Positions 28,937 to 36,983 of a stretch of 64,000 bases of DNA are shown here, in pieces. This DNA is from an uncultured Verrucomicrobiota bacterium (lineage in GTDB: Bacteria > Verrucomicrobiota > Kiritimatiellia > CAIVKH01). The translations under genes and the position numbers were made by a program. Under the pieces are notes generated by a model. That model did not search any database. It had not been told where the DNA came from and saw nothing but the letters and a program-made list of their open reading frames with translations. The stretch's first letter is position 1, and every line of letters begins with the position of its first letter. The DNA lies in assembly GCA_937996795.1 (NCBI GenBank), contig CALKUH010000067.1, positions 62,001 through 126,000 of the forward strand. Reading direction: 5' to 3'.

Positions 28937-29629
28937 ATGAATTGGCTGGGACTGTTAAAATCGCCGCGAGTGCTGTGGATGATTATTATCGCGGAGGGAA
29001 TTCTCGCGGTGCTTCTGTATTTGGCACTTCGCTCGGGTGTGGAAATATCCTCCGGTCCTGACGAGTGGATTTCGCTCAAGCCAATTAATGGGGCGGTAAT
29101 TCAGCAGAAGGCCCAATACGAGACGGATATCGGCAACCTGAGGTCGCAGCTGGATACGCTGCGTTCCAACAGTGTCAGCCGCAAAGAATACGACGACCTG
29201 CTGAATCAACTGCACGATTTGCGCCGGACATCAATCAATGTTGGGCTCTTGCCGGAGAGCGTGCTCCAGTTTGATCCCAAAGAGGCGGTTTCCGCAATAA
29301 AATCGCTTATCATGGATACACGCACCGCAAGCGGCGGAGACATTGGTTTCTCGGTTAGCGTCGTAAGTCGGGAGGTTGAGGCAAATTGGATTATCAACAC
29401 CAAGCAACCGGCGAATGCCACTGTTAAAAATCTGAACTATCATATTCAAAAGTGCCTTGCTTCCGTTGGGGCCTACACGGCGGACACATACGACGGCGAA
29501 ATGCGAAGTACGTATGACGCGCTTGTCCGCTACCAGACGCAAAATGGATTAAAGCCAGATGGCATACTCGGGAAACGAACGTGGAACTCAATAAAAGGCG
29601 CCATTCGTAAGAAGGCCGATGAGTCCTGA
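28937..29629 (+). CDS. Membrane-anchored protein with coiled coil and peptidoglycan-binding-like domain
   Basis: 230 residues from ATG 28937, preceded by GGGGGCGG; the upstream in-frame ATGs at 28859 and 28922 overlap transposon flank and look less likely. One transmembrane helix at about 12-31 (VLWMIIIAEGILAVLLYLAL). A coiled coil follows at about 60-105 (QYETDIGNLRSQLDTLRSN). The middle is unrecognised. The last 65 residues fit a PG_binding_1 fold (YDALVRYQTQNGLKPDGILG, then KRTWNSI). It is likely anchored in the inner membrane with the C-terminus in the periplasm. It stands alone between two mobile-element remnants; its function is unknown. Confidence 0.72.
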   Translation: MNWLGLLKSPRVLWMIIIAEGILAVLLYLALRSGVEISSGPDEWISLKPINGAVIQQKAQYETDIGNLRSQLDTLRSNSVSRKEYDDLLNQLHDLRRTSINVGLLPESVLQFDPKEAVSAIKSLIMDTRTASGGDIGFSVSVVSREVEANWIINTKQPANATVKNLNYHIQKCLASVGAYTADTYDGEMRSTYDALVRYQTQNGLKPDGILGKRTWNSIKGAIRKKADES

Positions 29630-29849
29630 TGCTGACCGGGCCGACCACCATGATCCCCGTTCCGCGCGATTGTATCCGGATCCTGGCTTTCCGTCGGGCT
29701 CCAATCGCTCCAGAGAATGTGAGTTTTCGACGCGTCGAAGAATTGAGCCTATCTTTTGGAGGCATAAAGCTTCGTCCGCATTCTCAGGGCTACCCTACGG
29801 TGAACGCGAAACGACGCTTCGGCTGTGGCCCCATGTGAAGGAAGCAGCT
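29630..29849. other. Non-coding gap
   Basis: I see no gene, strong hairpin or repeat in these 220 bases. The frames present have no recognisable product. Confidence 0.4.
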
Positions 29850-30311
29850 TCATCGGGACCGTTCGGGTGATATGGCCCAGTATCGCTTGGCTTCACTTTC
29901 CGTGACCAACCCTCTGTAGTGACGATGAATGACAGATGGCGAGTTTCCCATCTGTTGGGCGAGGTCGTGTTCGTTCTTGTAGGCGGGGAGCCAGTGCGAG
30001 GCGTAGGAGTGACGAAGAACGTCCGGTGGCCAGAGTTTCGGTTCTTGTTTTCGCGCCTCCGCGACAATGGCCGACCAAGAGAGCGCCAGTTCCTTTATGG
30101 CGGTGCCCTTTTGCCCCTTGGCCCGATTTAGCCGCTCTTCCACATCGGGAATAAGGAGTGCTGCGGCAATGCGTTCCCGCCATCGACGCAGCGTCTGCGG
30201 TTTCGGGGACACCGGTCCCATATCACGTCGGTACGGCGCGAGCCATACGGCGAGATCCTCAGGGATCGTGGCGACCCGATGTGCGCGGTTCTTCGCCGTG
30301 ACGGAGGGTCG
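29850..30311 (-). pseudogene. Tyrosine recombinase (integrase) remnant, C-terminal half
   Basis: About 150 residues matching the end of tyrosine recombinases. TAKNRAHRVATIPEDLAVWL is the usual run-up to the catalytic domain, followed by VLRHSYASHW (Arg and His of the active site), QQMGNSPSVIHRHYRGLV with the presumptive nucleophile Tyr in HYRG, and a KRYWAISP tail. The SAM-like core-binding domain and the first catalytic Arg region are missing. The frame continues upstream only into unrelated sequence (to 30422). It marks a decayed integration site next to the lower-G+C Rhs region. Confidence 0.7.
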
Positions 30312-30366
30312 CCGTTGAAGGCTGCGGCTGGCAAGCAAGCCAAGATTGCCGTAGCGGAGCGAAACG

Positions 30367-30864
30367 CTATGGCGTTTGGGCGGGGAAAAGATGTGACCGG
30401 ATGCGCGTGACCTGCTGCTCACAAGTCAGCAGGACGGGCAGGGTGAGGGCGTCCGCCGGTTCCTCCAGCGCGGCAAATTGCGACGCCAGCATGCCGGGCT
30501 TCATGAAATGTCCGCTGCGGCGCGACATGAGCTGGAGAATTTCCTCCGGTGTGCCGCGCAGGTGGACGAAGCGCACGTCAGGAGCCGAGCGGCGCAGGAT
30601 CGTGCGATAGGCCTCCTTGAGCGCCGAGCAGGCGAGTACGGCGGATCGGCCGGCGTCCGCCTCCTCCGCCATCCGCGCGCGCAACCGTTCCAGCCAGGGG
30701 AATCGGTCGGCGTCCTCCAGGGGAATCCCGTTCGCCATCTTCGCGATGTTCCCGGGCGGGTGATAGTCGTCGGCGTCGAAGAAGGGCCAGTCCATCGCGT
30801 CGGCGAGCGCGCGGCCGACCGTGCTTTTTCCGCAGCCGGAGACACCCATGACGACGACGATCAT
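30367..30864 (-). CDS. gntK: Gluconokinase (GntK family)
   Basis: 165 residues, the usual GntK length. It phosphorylates D-gluconate to 6-phosphogluconate using ATP in the cytoplasm. Walker A is GVSGCGKST (residues 7-15). DADDYHPPGNIAKMANGIPL is the substrate-binding signature, followed by DADRFPWL, ACSALKEAYR and HFMKPGMLASQ. It is the last gene of the uronate operon; its ATG overlaps the uxaC stop by 4 nt. Its place suggests gluconate released or made alongside uronates. A 2-keto-3-deoxygluconate kinase role is conceivable from context, but the family says gluconate. Confidence 0.9.
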   Translation of the reverse strand: MIVVVMGVSGCGKSTVGRALADAMDWPFFDADDYHPPGNIAKMANGIPLEDADRFPWLERLRARMAEEADAGRSAVLACSALKEAYRTILRRSAPDVRFVHLRGTPEEILQLMSRRSGHFMKPGMLASQFAALEEPADALTLPVLLTCEQQVTRIRSHLFPAQTP

Positions 30865-32288
30865 GTCGCGAGTTCCTCGCGGGTGGGAAACTTGAAATAT
30901 CGCGCGGCGTTGTCATGGCTGATGTCGCGTACGAGCGCGGCCAGCAACTCCATGTCGCGCGGAAGCCGTCCGCGGGACACGTCCTGTCCCAGCAGCGAGC
31001 ACAGCAGGCGGCGGAAATAGGCGTGGCGGCTGAAGGAGAGGAATGAGCGCGAGTCGGTGAGCATCCCGACAAACGTGCTCAACAAGCCGAGGGTCGACAG
31101 CGCTTCCAAATGGCGCTGCATGCCGTCGAGTTGGTCGAGGAACCACCATGCGCTGCCATACTGGATGCGTCCGCGGATCCCGCCGCCCTGGAACGCGCCG
31201 CAGATCGCCGCGAAGACCTCGTTGTCGCGGGGATTCAGGTTGTAGAGGATGGTCTTCGCGAGGGATCCGTCCGCCTCCCACCGGTCGAGCGCGCGCGAGA
31301 GTGGACGCGCCTGCTCGAAATCGCCGATCACGTCGAAGCCCGCATCCCGTCCCAACGCGCGTTCCATGCGCGTGTTCACGTTGCGCAGCGCGCCGAGGTG
31401 GAACTGCTGGGTCCAGTTCCGCAGCGCGTACATCCGCCCCAATTCGAAAAGCAGTGCGGAGCGGAAGGCCCGTGTTTCCTCCCCGCCCGGCGCTTCCCCG
31501 TTCCGCGCGGCGCGAAGGATGCGGTCCGCTCGCTCCGGTGCGCACGAGTCGGCGTACATCTGTTCCAGTCCGTGGTCGGCCAGGCGGCAGCCGTGTGCGT
31601 GGAAGTGGTCGCACCGCGCCTCCAGCGCTTTGAGCAGGTCGCTCCAATCCGCGATACGCTGGCCCGCCGCCGCGGACAGCCGGTCGATCCACGCATTCCA
31701 CGTTTCCGGGCGGTCGATCGCGAACGCGGCATCGGGCCGGAAGGCCGGCAGCATGAGGAACGGCGTGCCGGCGCGGGCCGCCATGCGGTGCCATTCGAGC
31801 GTGTCCGCCGGGTCATCCGTTGTGCAGACCAGTTCGACGCGCGCGCGGGCAAGCAGGCCGTGGACGGCATAGCCGGGTTGCGCAAGCAGTTCGTTTGCGC
31901 GCGCCCAGATGCGCCCCGCGGAGCGCGCGTTGAGCTGCTCGTGGATGCCGAAGGGATGCTGCAGCTCCATGTGCGTCCAGTGATACAGCGGGTTTCGCAG
32001 CGTGGCCGGCACACAGGCCGCCCAGCGCTCGAACTTTTCCTCGTCCGACGCATCGCCGGTGATGAAGCGTTCGGGCACGCCGAGCGTGCGCATGGCGCGC
32101 CACTTGTAGTGGTCGCCCGCGAGCCAGAGGCGCGTGAGATTTTCGAAGGAACGGTTTTCCGCGATTTCGCGGGGGGGCAGGTGGTTGTGGAAGTCGATGA
32201 TCGGCAGGCCGGCCGCGACGTCGTGATACAACGCGCGCGCGACGGGCGATTCGAGCAGGAAATCCGGATCGGGAAATGCGGTGTTCAT
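30861..32288 (-). CDS. uxaC: Uronate isomerase
   Basis: 475 residues, typical of UxaC. It converts D-glucuronate to D-fructuronate and D-galacturonate to D-tagaturonate, the first step of the Ashwell pathway. It is an amidohydrolase-fold enzyme with the metal site IIDFHNHLPP (His residues near 33-35). Family blocks include LAGDHYKWRAMR, NPLYHWTHMELQ, TTDDPADTLEWH, KTILYNLNPRDN, IQYGSAWWF, LTDSRSFLSFSRHAYFRR and a C-terminal ARYFKF. It overlaps the lacI gene upstream by 4 nt and gntK downstream by 4 nt, so translation is coupled. Confidence 0.96.
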   Translation of the reverse strand: MNTAFPDPDFLLESPVARALYHDVAAGLPIIDFHNHLPPREIAENRSFENLTRLWLAGDHYKWRAMRTLGVPERFITGDASDEEKFERWAACVPATLRNPLYHWTHMELQHPFGIHEQLNARSAGRIWARANELLAQPGYAVHGLLARARVELVCTTDDPADTLEWHRMAARAGTPFLMLPAFRPDAAFAIDRPETWNAWIDRLSAAAGQRIADWSDLLKALEARCDHFHAHGCRLADHGLEQMYADSCAPERADRILRAARNGEAPGGEETRAFRSALLFELGRMYALRNWTQQFHLGALRNVNTRMERALGRDAGFDVIGDFEQARPLSRALDRWEADGSLAKTILYNLNPRDNEVFAAICGAFQGGGIRGRIQYGSAWWFLDQLDGMQRHLEALSTLGLLSTFVGMLTDSRSFLSFSRHAYFRRLLCSLLGQDVSRGRLPRDMELLAALVRDISHDNAARYFKFPTREELAT

Positions 32289-33286
32289 GGGGTGGCGGCT
32301 CCGCGGGTCGTCGAGGCCCGCACGATGAGTTCAGGCGGAAAGCGAACCGGTTTCGATGATCCGGATTTGATGTGCTGGAGCGCGGTGCGGATCATCGCGG
32401 GCAGCGGCTGGCGGATCGTGGTCAGGGGCGGATGGGCCAGCCGCGCGAGCGCGAGGTCGTCGAAGCCGGTGACCGCGAAATCCTCCGGCACGCAGCAGCC
32501 GGCTTCGGCTAGTCCGCTCAGGACGCCCAGCGCCACGGCGTCGCTGGAGGCGATGATCGCGGTGGGGCGGTGCGCATGCCGCCGGCGCAGCAGGGCCCGC
32601 GCGCCACTGATCCCGGCCTCCAGCACGTCGGCGTGAGGGAGGTGGATCCGCGTGGACTGTAGACGAATCCGATGCCGTGCCAGGGCATGGCGTGCCAGCT
32701 CCGCGCGCCGTACGTGAATGGGCTGGCGCGCGCCGACGAACGCCACGGCCTTGTGGCCCCCCCGTATCAGGTGATCGACCAGCAGCGTGAGCCCGCGTGC
32801 TTCGTCCACCTGGATATCGACAATCCCCCTCGCTCCGGGTCCGGACCCGACCCGGAGCACCGGCGTGCGACGCGCGAGGAACGGGCGGGTCCACGCCAAA
32901 TCGCCGCCCCCCAGGACCAGCAGCGCCGCGAGGTCGTGCTGCAGCATCGCGTCGATGTCCGGCAGGCTTGCTTTCCGCTCGGTGAAACCCGCGATGGTAA
33001 GCGCGAAGCCCGCCGCATGGGATTGCCGGACGACTTCCGCGGTGATGGCGCCAAAAAAGGGATCCTCGAGGTCAACGGCGACCAAGCCGAGCAGCGGGGC
33101 ACCGGCGCCGCGCAGCTGGCGTGCGGCGGCGTTCGGGGTGTAGCCGAGTTCCACGGCCTTGCGCCGGATCGCGCGAACGGTTTCCGCATTCGCGCCGATC
33201 ACATGGGCCTTGCCCCCGAGCACGCGCGAGACGAGCGAGGGCGAGTACCCCAGCGCGCGCGCGATGTCCTTTTGCGTCGCGCGCAC
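32285..33286 (-). CDS. LacI-family regulator of the uronate operon
   Basis: 333 residues from GTG 33286; the frame extends further up but only into antisense of uxuB. The start lies 2 nt after the uxuB stop. The HTH is at residues 4-24 (TQKDIARALGYSPSLVSRVL), followed by LGYTPNAAARQLRG and the effector domain (LVAVDLEDPFF, GGHKAVAFVGA, PTAIIASSDAVALG, VPEDFAVTGFDD, TTIRQP). Sitting inside the operon, it presumably autoregulates and responds to a uronate intermediate. The palindrome ATCTCACACGAGTGAGAT at 34179-34196 in the divergent promoter is the likely operator, by inference. Confidence 0.9.
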   Translation of the reverse strand: MRATQKDIARALGYSPSLVSRVLGGKAHVIGANAETVRAIRRKAVELGYTPNAAARQLRGAGAPLLGLVAVDLEDPFFGAITAEVVRQSHAAGFALTIAGFTERKASLPDIDAMLQHDLAALLVLGGGDLAWTRPFLARRTPVLRVGSGPGARGIVDIQVDEARGLTLLVDHLIRGGHKAVAFVGARQPIHVRRAELARHALARHRIRLQSTRIHLPHADVLEAGISGARALLRRRHAHRPTAIIASSDAVALGVLSGLAEAGCCVPEDFAVTGFDDLALARLAHPPLTTIRQPLPAMIRTALQHIKSGSSKPVRFPPELIVRASTTRGAATP

Positions 33287-33288
33287 GG

Positions 33289-34113
33289 CTAGACCCCGCA
33301 GTAGGCCGAGAATCCCCCATCCACCGGCACGACAAGGCCGGTCACGAATGAAGCGGCGGGAGAAAGCAGCCAGACCATCGCGCCCAGCAGGTCGTCCGGC
33401 GCGCCGAAGCGCCCGGCGGGCGTGTGGGCCAGCACCTGGCGTCCGCGCTCGGTCGGTGCGCCCTCCTGCGTTGTCAGCAGGAATCGGTTCTGCTCGGTCA
33501 GGAAGAAGCCCGGCGCGATGGCGTTGACACGGATGGTTGGCGAACAGGTCTGCGCGAGATGCACCGCCAGCCACTGTGTGAAGTTGGTGACCGCCGCCTT
33601 TGCCGCGCCATAGCCGCCGACCCGCGTGATCGGGCGCAGCGCGCCCATGGACGACAGGTTCAGGATGACGCCACGTTGCTGCCGGGCCATCACACGCCCC
33701 ACCGACTGGCAGGGCAACACGGTGCCCATCAGGTTCAGGTCGACCACGCTGCGCAGCGCCTCCGCGGGGATGTCGAAAAACGGCACGCCGGGCGCGGGTG
33801 TCGCATCCGGACGGTTCCCGCCCGCGCCATTGATCAGGATGTCGATGCGCCCGTAGGCCTGCACCACCTGTTCGATGCAGGCCTCGATCGCTGCCGCATC
33901 CGTCACATCCAGCCCGATCGCCACAGCGGCGCCGCCCGCCTCGCGGATCTCCGCCGCCACGACCTCCGCGCGCGCGACCGTGCGGTTCGTGCACACGACG
34001 GTGGCGCCGCGCCGGCCCAGCTCGCGCGCCATCGCGCCGACCAGCACGCCGCCTGCGCCTGTCAGGAGGGCGACCTGATTCCGGAGATCAAACAACGGAT
34101 CGTGTGTGTGCAT
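33289..34113 (-). CDS. uxuB: D-fructuronate reductase (mannonate oxidoreductase), SDR type
   Basis: 274 residues. It is a short-chain dehydrogenase closely matching the Bacillus YjmF/UxuB type: TGAGGVLVGAMA nucleotide motif, INGAGGNRPDATP, SSMGALRPITRVGGYGAAKA with catalytic Ser/Tyr/Lys, NFTQWLAVHLA, VNAIAPGFFLTEQNRFLL and the C-terminal VTGLVVPVDGGFSAYCGV. It reduces fructuronate to D-mannonate with NAD(P)H, the step after UxaC. It is the first gene of the operon, transcribed from the divergent promoter shared with larA. The next enzyme, mannonate dehydratase, is not here but at 56589-57686. Confidence 0.9.
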   Translation of the reverse strand: MHTHDPLFDLRNQVALLTGAGGVLVGAMARELGRRGATVVCTNRTVARAEVVAAEIREAGGAAVAIGLDVTDAAAIEACIEQVVQAYGRIDILINGAGGNRPDATPAPGVPFFDIPAEALRSVVDLNLMGTVLPCQSVGRVMARQQRGVILNLSSMGALRPITRVGGYGAAKAAVTNFTQWLAVHLAQTCSPTIRVNAIAPGFFLTEQNRFLLTTQEGAPTERGRQVLAHTPAGRFGAPDDLLGAMVWLLSPAASFVTGLVVPVDGGFSAYCGV

Positions 34114-34148
34114 GCCTCAACTCCCGCAGCGGGGTCCACGGTGCGGAA

Positions 34149-34204
34149 TTTACCCTAGCGCGCGATCCGGAATTGTCAATCTCACACGAGTGAGATAGGG
34201 TAAA
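34149..34204. promoter_or_regulatory. Divergent uxuB/larA promoter with nested inverted repeats
   Basis: TTTACCCTA (34149-34157) and TAGGGTAAA (34196-34204) form a perfect 9-bp inverted repeat. On the plus strand TTGTCA (34173-34178), 17 nt, TAGGGT (34196-34201) reads as a larA promoter. On the minus strand TTGACA (34179-34174), 16 nt, TAGGGT (34157-34152) reads as a uxuB promoter. The two -35 boxes overlap on opposite strands. The larA ATG is only 10 nt after its -10, so that message would be nearly leaderless. Confidence 0.45.
34179..34196. promoter_or_regulatory. Operator-like palindrome in the larA spacer
   Basis: ATCTCAC-ACGA-GTGAGAT is a perfect 7-bp inverted repeat filling the spacer between the proposed larA -35 and -10 boxes and covering the -35 end of the uxuB promoter. 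It is the best candidate site for the LacI regulator encoded two genes downstream. Confidence 0.5.
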
Positions 34205-34210
34205 ACGCAA

Positions 34211-35482
34211 ATGAGCGAATGTATCCAACCCGTTGCGCCGCCCGATCTCGATGCGGTGCTGGACCGGGCGGTGGCGGAGCTGCGGCCGGATGGCCGGCGT
34301 CTGTTGCTGCTGGTTCCGGATGCCACGCGCTCGTGTCCGTTGGATGTGGTGTTTCGCGCGCTGCATGCGCGCATCACCGGGCGGGCGCGCGCCATCACCG
34401 TGCTGGTGGCCCTGGGGACGCATCCGCCGATGTCGCGGGAGGCGATGTTGCGGCGCCTGGGGTTGAGCGAGACCGACCTTGCGGGGCCCTTCCGCGACGT
34501 CGAGTTGCGGAATCATGCGTGGGACGATCCCGCGCAACTGTGTTCGCTGGGGCGGTTGGATGCGGAGCGGATCGCCCGTATTTCCGAGGGCCGGTTTGCC
34601 GTCGACCTCGATGTGCAGGTCAACCGCGCCGTGCGTGAGCATGATGCGCTGTTGATCCTGGGTCCGGTGTTCCCGCATGAAGTCGTCGGGTTTTCCGGAG
34701 GCAACAAGTACATCTTCCCCGGCATCAGCGGGCCCGCCTTGCTTCATTTCTTCCACTGGCTCGGCGCGGTCATCACCAACCGCGCGATCATCGGCGTCAT
34801 GGACACGCCGGTGCGCGCGGTGCTGGACGCCGCGGCGGCGCTGGTCCCGATTGAGCGGCATGCGCTGTGCATGGTGGTGGAGGGTGGCGGTCTGGCCGGG
34901 CTGTACCACGGCACCCCGGAGGCGGCGTGGCGTGCGGCGGCGCAGCAGTCCGCGCGCCTGCATGTGCGCTACACGCCGCGTCTCTACCACAGCGTGCTGT
35001 CCTGCGCGCCCGCGATGTACGACGAACTCTGGGTGGGCGGCAAGTGCATGTACAAGCTGGAACCCGTCGTGGCGCCGGGCGGCGAATTGATCATCTACGC
35101 GCCGCATATCCGCGAGGTCTCCGTCGTGCACGGTCGCCTCATGCGCGAAATCGGCTATCATGTGCGCGACTATTTCCTCACGCAGTGGGACCGCTTCAAA
35201 CACTACCCCTGGGGCATCCTGGCGCATTCGACCCATGTCAAAGGCGACGGCACGTTCAGGGATGGCGTCGAGCGGCCGAATGTCAACGTGGTGCTGGCCA
35301 CGGGGATTCCCGAAGACGTGTGTCGCGCGATCAATCTCGGCTATCGCGACCCGGCGGACATCCGCGCCGAATCCTTCATGGGCCGCGAGGACGACGGGGT
35401 TCTGTACGTACCAAAGGCCGGGGAGATCCTCTATCGGCCGATGCACGAACGCGCGGATGGAATGCCGGGCGCGCCGTCCTGA
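34211..35482 (+). CDS. larA: Nickel-dependent lactate racemase family protein
   Basis: 423 residues, the usual LarA length. LarA interconverts L- and D-lactate (some homologues act on other 2-hydroxyacids) with the nickel-pincer nucleotide cofactor. Visible signatures: VPDATRSCP, ALGTHPPMS with a conserved His, and FPHEVVGFSGGNKYIFPG, where the Lys of SGGNK corresponds to the cofactor-linking Lys184 of the lactobacillus enzyme. C-terminal blocks include GGELIIYAPHI. The genes for cofactor synthesis (larB, larC, larE) are not in the window. It is divergent from uxuB, and next to the fucU cluster. In that setting it could act on lactate from deoxysugar breakdown or on a sugar acid. Confidence 0.85.
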   Translation: MSECIQPVAPPDLDAVLDRAVAELRPDGRRLLLLVPDATRSCPLDVVFRALHARITGRARAITVLVALGTHPPMSREAMLRRLGLSETDLAGPFRDVELRNHAWDDPAQLCSLGRLDAERIARISEGRFAVDLDVQVNRAVREHDALLILGPVFPHEVVGFSGGNKYIFPGISGPALLHFFHWLGAVITNRAIIGVMDTPVRAVLDAAAALVPIERHALCMVVEGGGLAGLYHGTPEAAWRAAAQQSARLHVRYTPRLYHSVLSCAPAMYDELWVGGKCMYKLEPVVAPGGELIIYAPHIREVSVVHGRLMREIGYHVRDYFLTQWDRFKHYPWGILAHSTHVKGDGTFRDGVERPNVNVVLATGIPEDVCRAINLGYRDPADIRAESFMGREDDGVLYVPKAGEILYRPMHERADGMPGAPS

Positions 35483-35520
35483 CGCGCGCGATTGGAACGC
35501 GGCGTCGGCGGGAACGATGC

Positions 35521-36558
35521 TCAGGGCGGCGTGATGACACCGTCCATATCCCAGAGTGCCTCCCATGTCTGACCCTCTTTCCAGAGGAAAACATGGCCCT
35601 TAATCAGCCGGCAGTTGCGGTCAATCCGCGCAAGGTCGGCCATGTCCTGCGCGGTCAGCGGTTCACCCGTGGCCGCCTGGAGATTTGAGAGGATGTTGCG
35701 GCGTTTTGTGGAGAACGGAATCGGAATCTGTCCGCGCTGCACAGCCCACTTGATGCACACGGAGGCGGGGTGCAGGCCGAGGCGATTCGCGATCCGGACG
35801 ATCACCGGGTCTTCGAGGTCCACCGTATCCTCCGGCGTGCGGTCCCGCTCCGGGCGTCCCGGCGAACCGATCGGACAGTAACCGATGGGGACGATGCCCT
35901 GTCCGCGCACGAAATCGAACAACTCCTGCTGCTGGAGGTGCGGGTGCAGCTCCATTTCGTTGGCAGCCGGTTTGATCCGCGCGTCGCGCAACAGGAGCTT
36001 CAATTTTGGAATCGTCATGTTCGAGGTGCCGATGTGGCGGACCAGTCCGAGGTCGACAAGCTTCTCCATCTGGCGCCACGTTTTCATGAAGTGTTCGTGG
36101 ATGTATGGTTTCGCGTCCGGGCTGCGTGATTCGACCGTGCAGCCGGGTGGATGGAAGTTGGGGAAGGGCCAGTGGACGAGGTAGAGGTCGAGGTAATCAA
36201 GGCGCAGGTCGGCGAGCGACTTGCGGCATGCGGGGATCACGTCCGCCTCGGCGTGTTTGTCGTTCCACAATTTGGAGGTGATCCAGAGGTCTTTGCGCGG
36301 CAGTCCTTCTCGAACGGCGGCTTGGAGGACAGGGCCGATTGCATGTTCGTTGTCGTACACCGACGCGCAGTCGACATGCCGGTAGCCCAGGCGCAGCGCT
36401 TCTCGCACGGCGTCCGCGATGAGGTCGGGCGATGCATGGTCGGAGCCGAACGTGCCCAGGCCAATCGCCGGGATGCGGGCCCCGGTGTAGATATCGCGAT
36501 ATGGCACGCGCGCGGGATCGATGCCATCCGGGGCGGATTGAAAGGCCGCTGTCAACAC
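35521..36558 (-). CDS. Aldo/keto reductase
   Basis: 345 residues from GTG 36558; the longer frame upstream overlaps fucU fully and is antisense-like. The family tetrad is visible: Asp and Tyr in HVDCASVYDNE, Lys in WITSKLWN and His in LYLVHWPFP. GLGTFGS, GTSNMTIPKL and PIGYCPIGSPG are further AKR blocks. It reduces an aldehyde or sugar carbonyl with NADPH. The start overlaps the fucU stop by 7 nt, so it is the last gene of the dehydrogenase-fucU-AKR operon. Given fucU it may act on L-fucose or lactaldehyde; that is inference. It is convergent with larA with no clear terminator between. Confidence 0.85.
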   Translation of the reverse strand: MLTAAFQSAPDGIDPARVPYRDIYTGARIPAIGLGTFGSDHASPDLIADAVREALRLGYRHVDCASVYDNEHAIGPVLQAAVREGLPRKDLWITSKLWNDKHAEADVIPACRKSLADLRLDYLDLYLVHWPFPNFHPPGCTVESRSPDAKPYIHEHFMKTWRQMEKLVDLGLVRHIGTSNMTIPKLKLLLRDARIKPAANEMELHPHLQQQELFDFVRGQGIVPIGYCPIGSPGRPERDRTPEDTVDLEDPVIVRIANRLGLHPASVCIKWAVQRGQIPIPFSTKRRNILSNLQAATGEPLTAQDMADLARIDRNCRLIKGHVFLWKEGQTWEALWDMDGVITPP

Positions 36559-36983
36559 GGTGTCACCCCCTTCTTGAGCAGGATATTCCCGTATTTCGCC
36601 GTCTCGCCCGTCATGACGACGGCGAACGCGGCCTTGGCCCGGTCGTAAAACGCAAACCGGTCGATGCGTTCGATGGCCGGTTTTGCCGGCGCATGCCGGT
36701 CGATGGCGGCGCGATAGCGCGCTTCGACCGCGGGGTCGAGCTGGTCGCCCTTGACCGCCGCCATCATGGCCAGCGGCGCGGCCACATAGCTGTCCAGTTC
36801 GAACAGCGGCAGGATCGCGTCGAGCAGCGCATGGATCTTCAATCCGTCGGCGCGGATGACGGTGCTGTTGAAGGTGTGGCCGGGGAAGTGCGCGTCGGCC
36901 AGTACGATCTCGTCGCCGTGTCCCATCCGATGGAGGACTGCGAGCAGTTCGGGCGACAACAGCGGGGAAATTCCTTTTAGCAT
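36552..36983 (-). CDS. fucU: L-fucose mutarotase
   Basis: 143 residues, standard for FucU of the RbsD/FucU family. It interconverts alpha and beta anomers of L-fucose. Signature blocks: LKGISPLLSPELLAVLHRMG, HGDEIVLADAHFPG (catalytic His and Asp), ADGLKIHALLDAILPLFELD, RIDRFAFYDRAKAAFAVV and GETAKYGNILLKKGV. It overlaps the dehydrogenase stop by 1 nt (TGATG) and the AKR start. A mutarotase beside two dehydrogenase-type enzymes and without fucI or fucK points to an oxidative fucose route rather than the isomerase/kinase route. Confidence 0.93.
   Translation of the reverse strand: MLKGISPLLSPELLAVLHRMGHGDEIVLADAHFPGHTFNSTVIRADGLKIHALLDAILPLFELDSYVAAPLAMMAAVKGDQLDPAVEARYRAAIDRHAPAKPAIERIDRFAFYDRAKAAFAVVMTGETAKYGNILLKKGVTPC

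Noticed and set aside
31110..32636. 508-residue plus-strand frame
   Set aside because: Antisense of uxaC and the LacI gene, both with clear family signatures.
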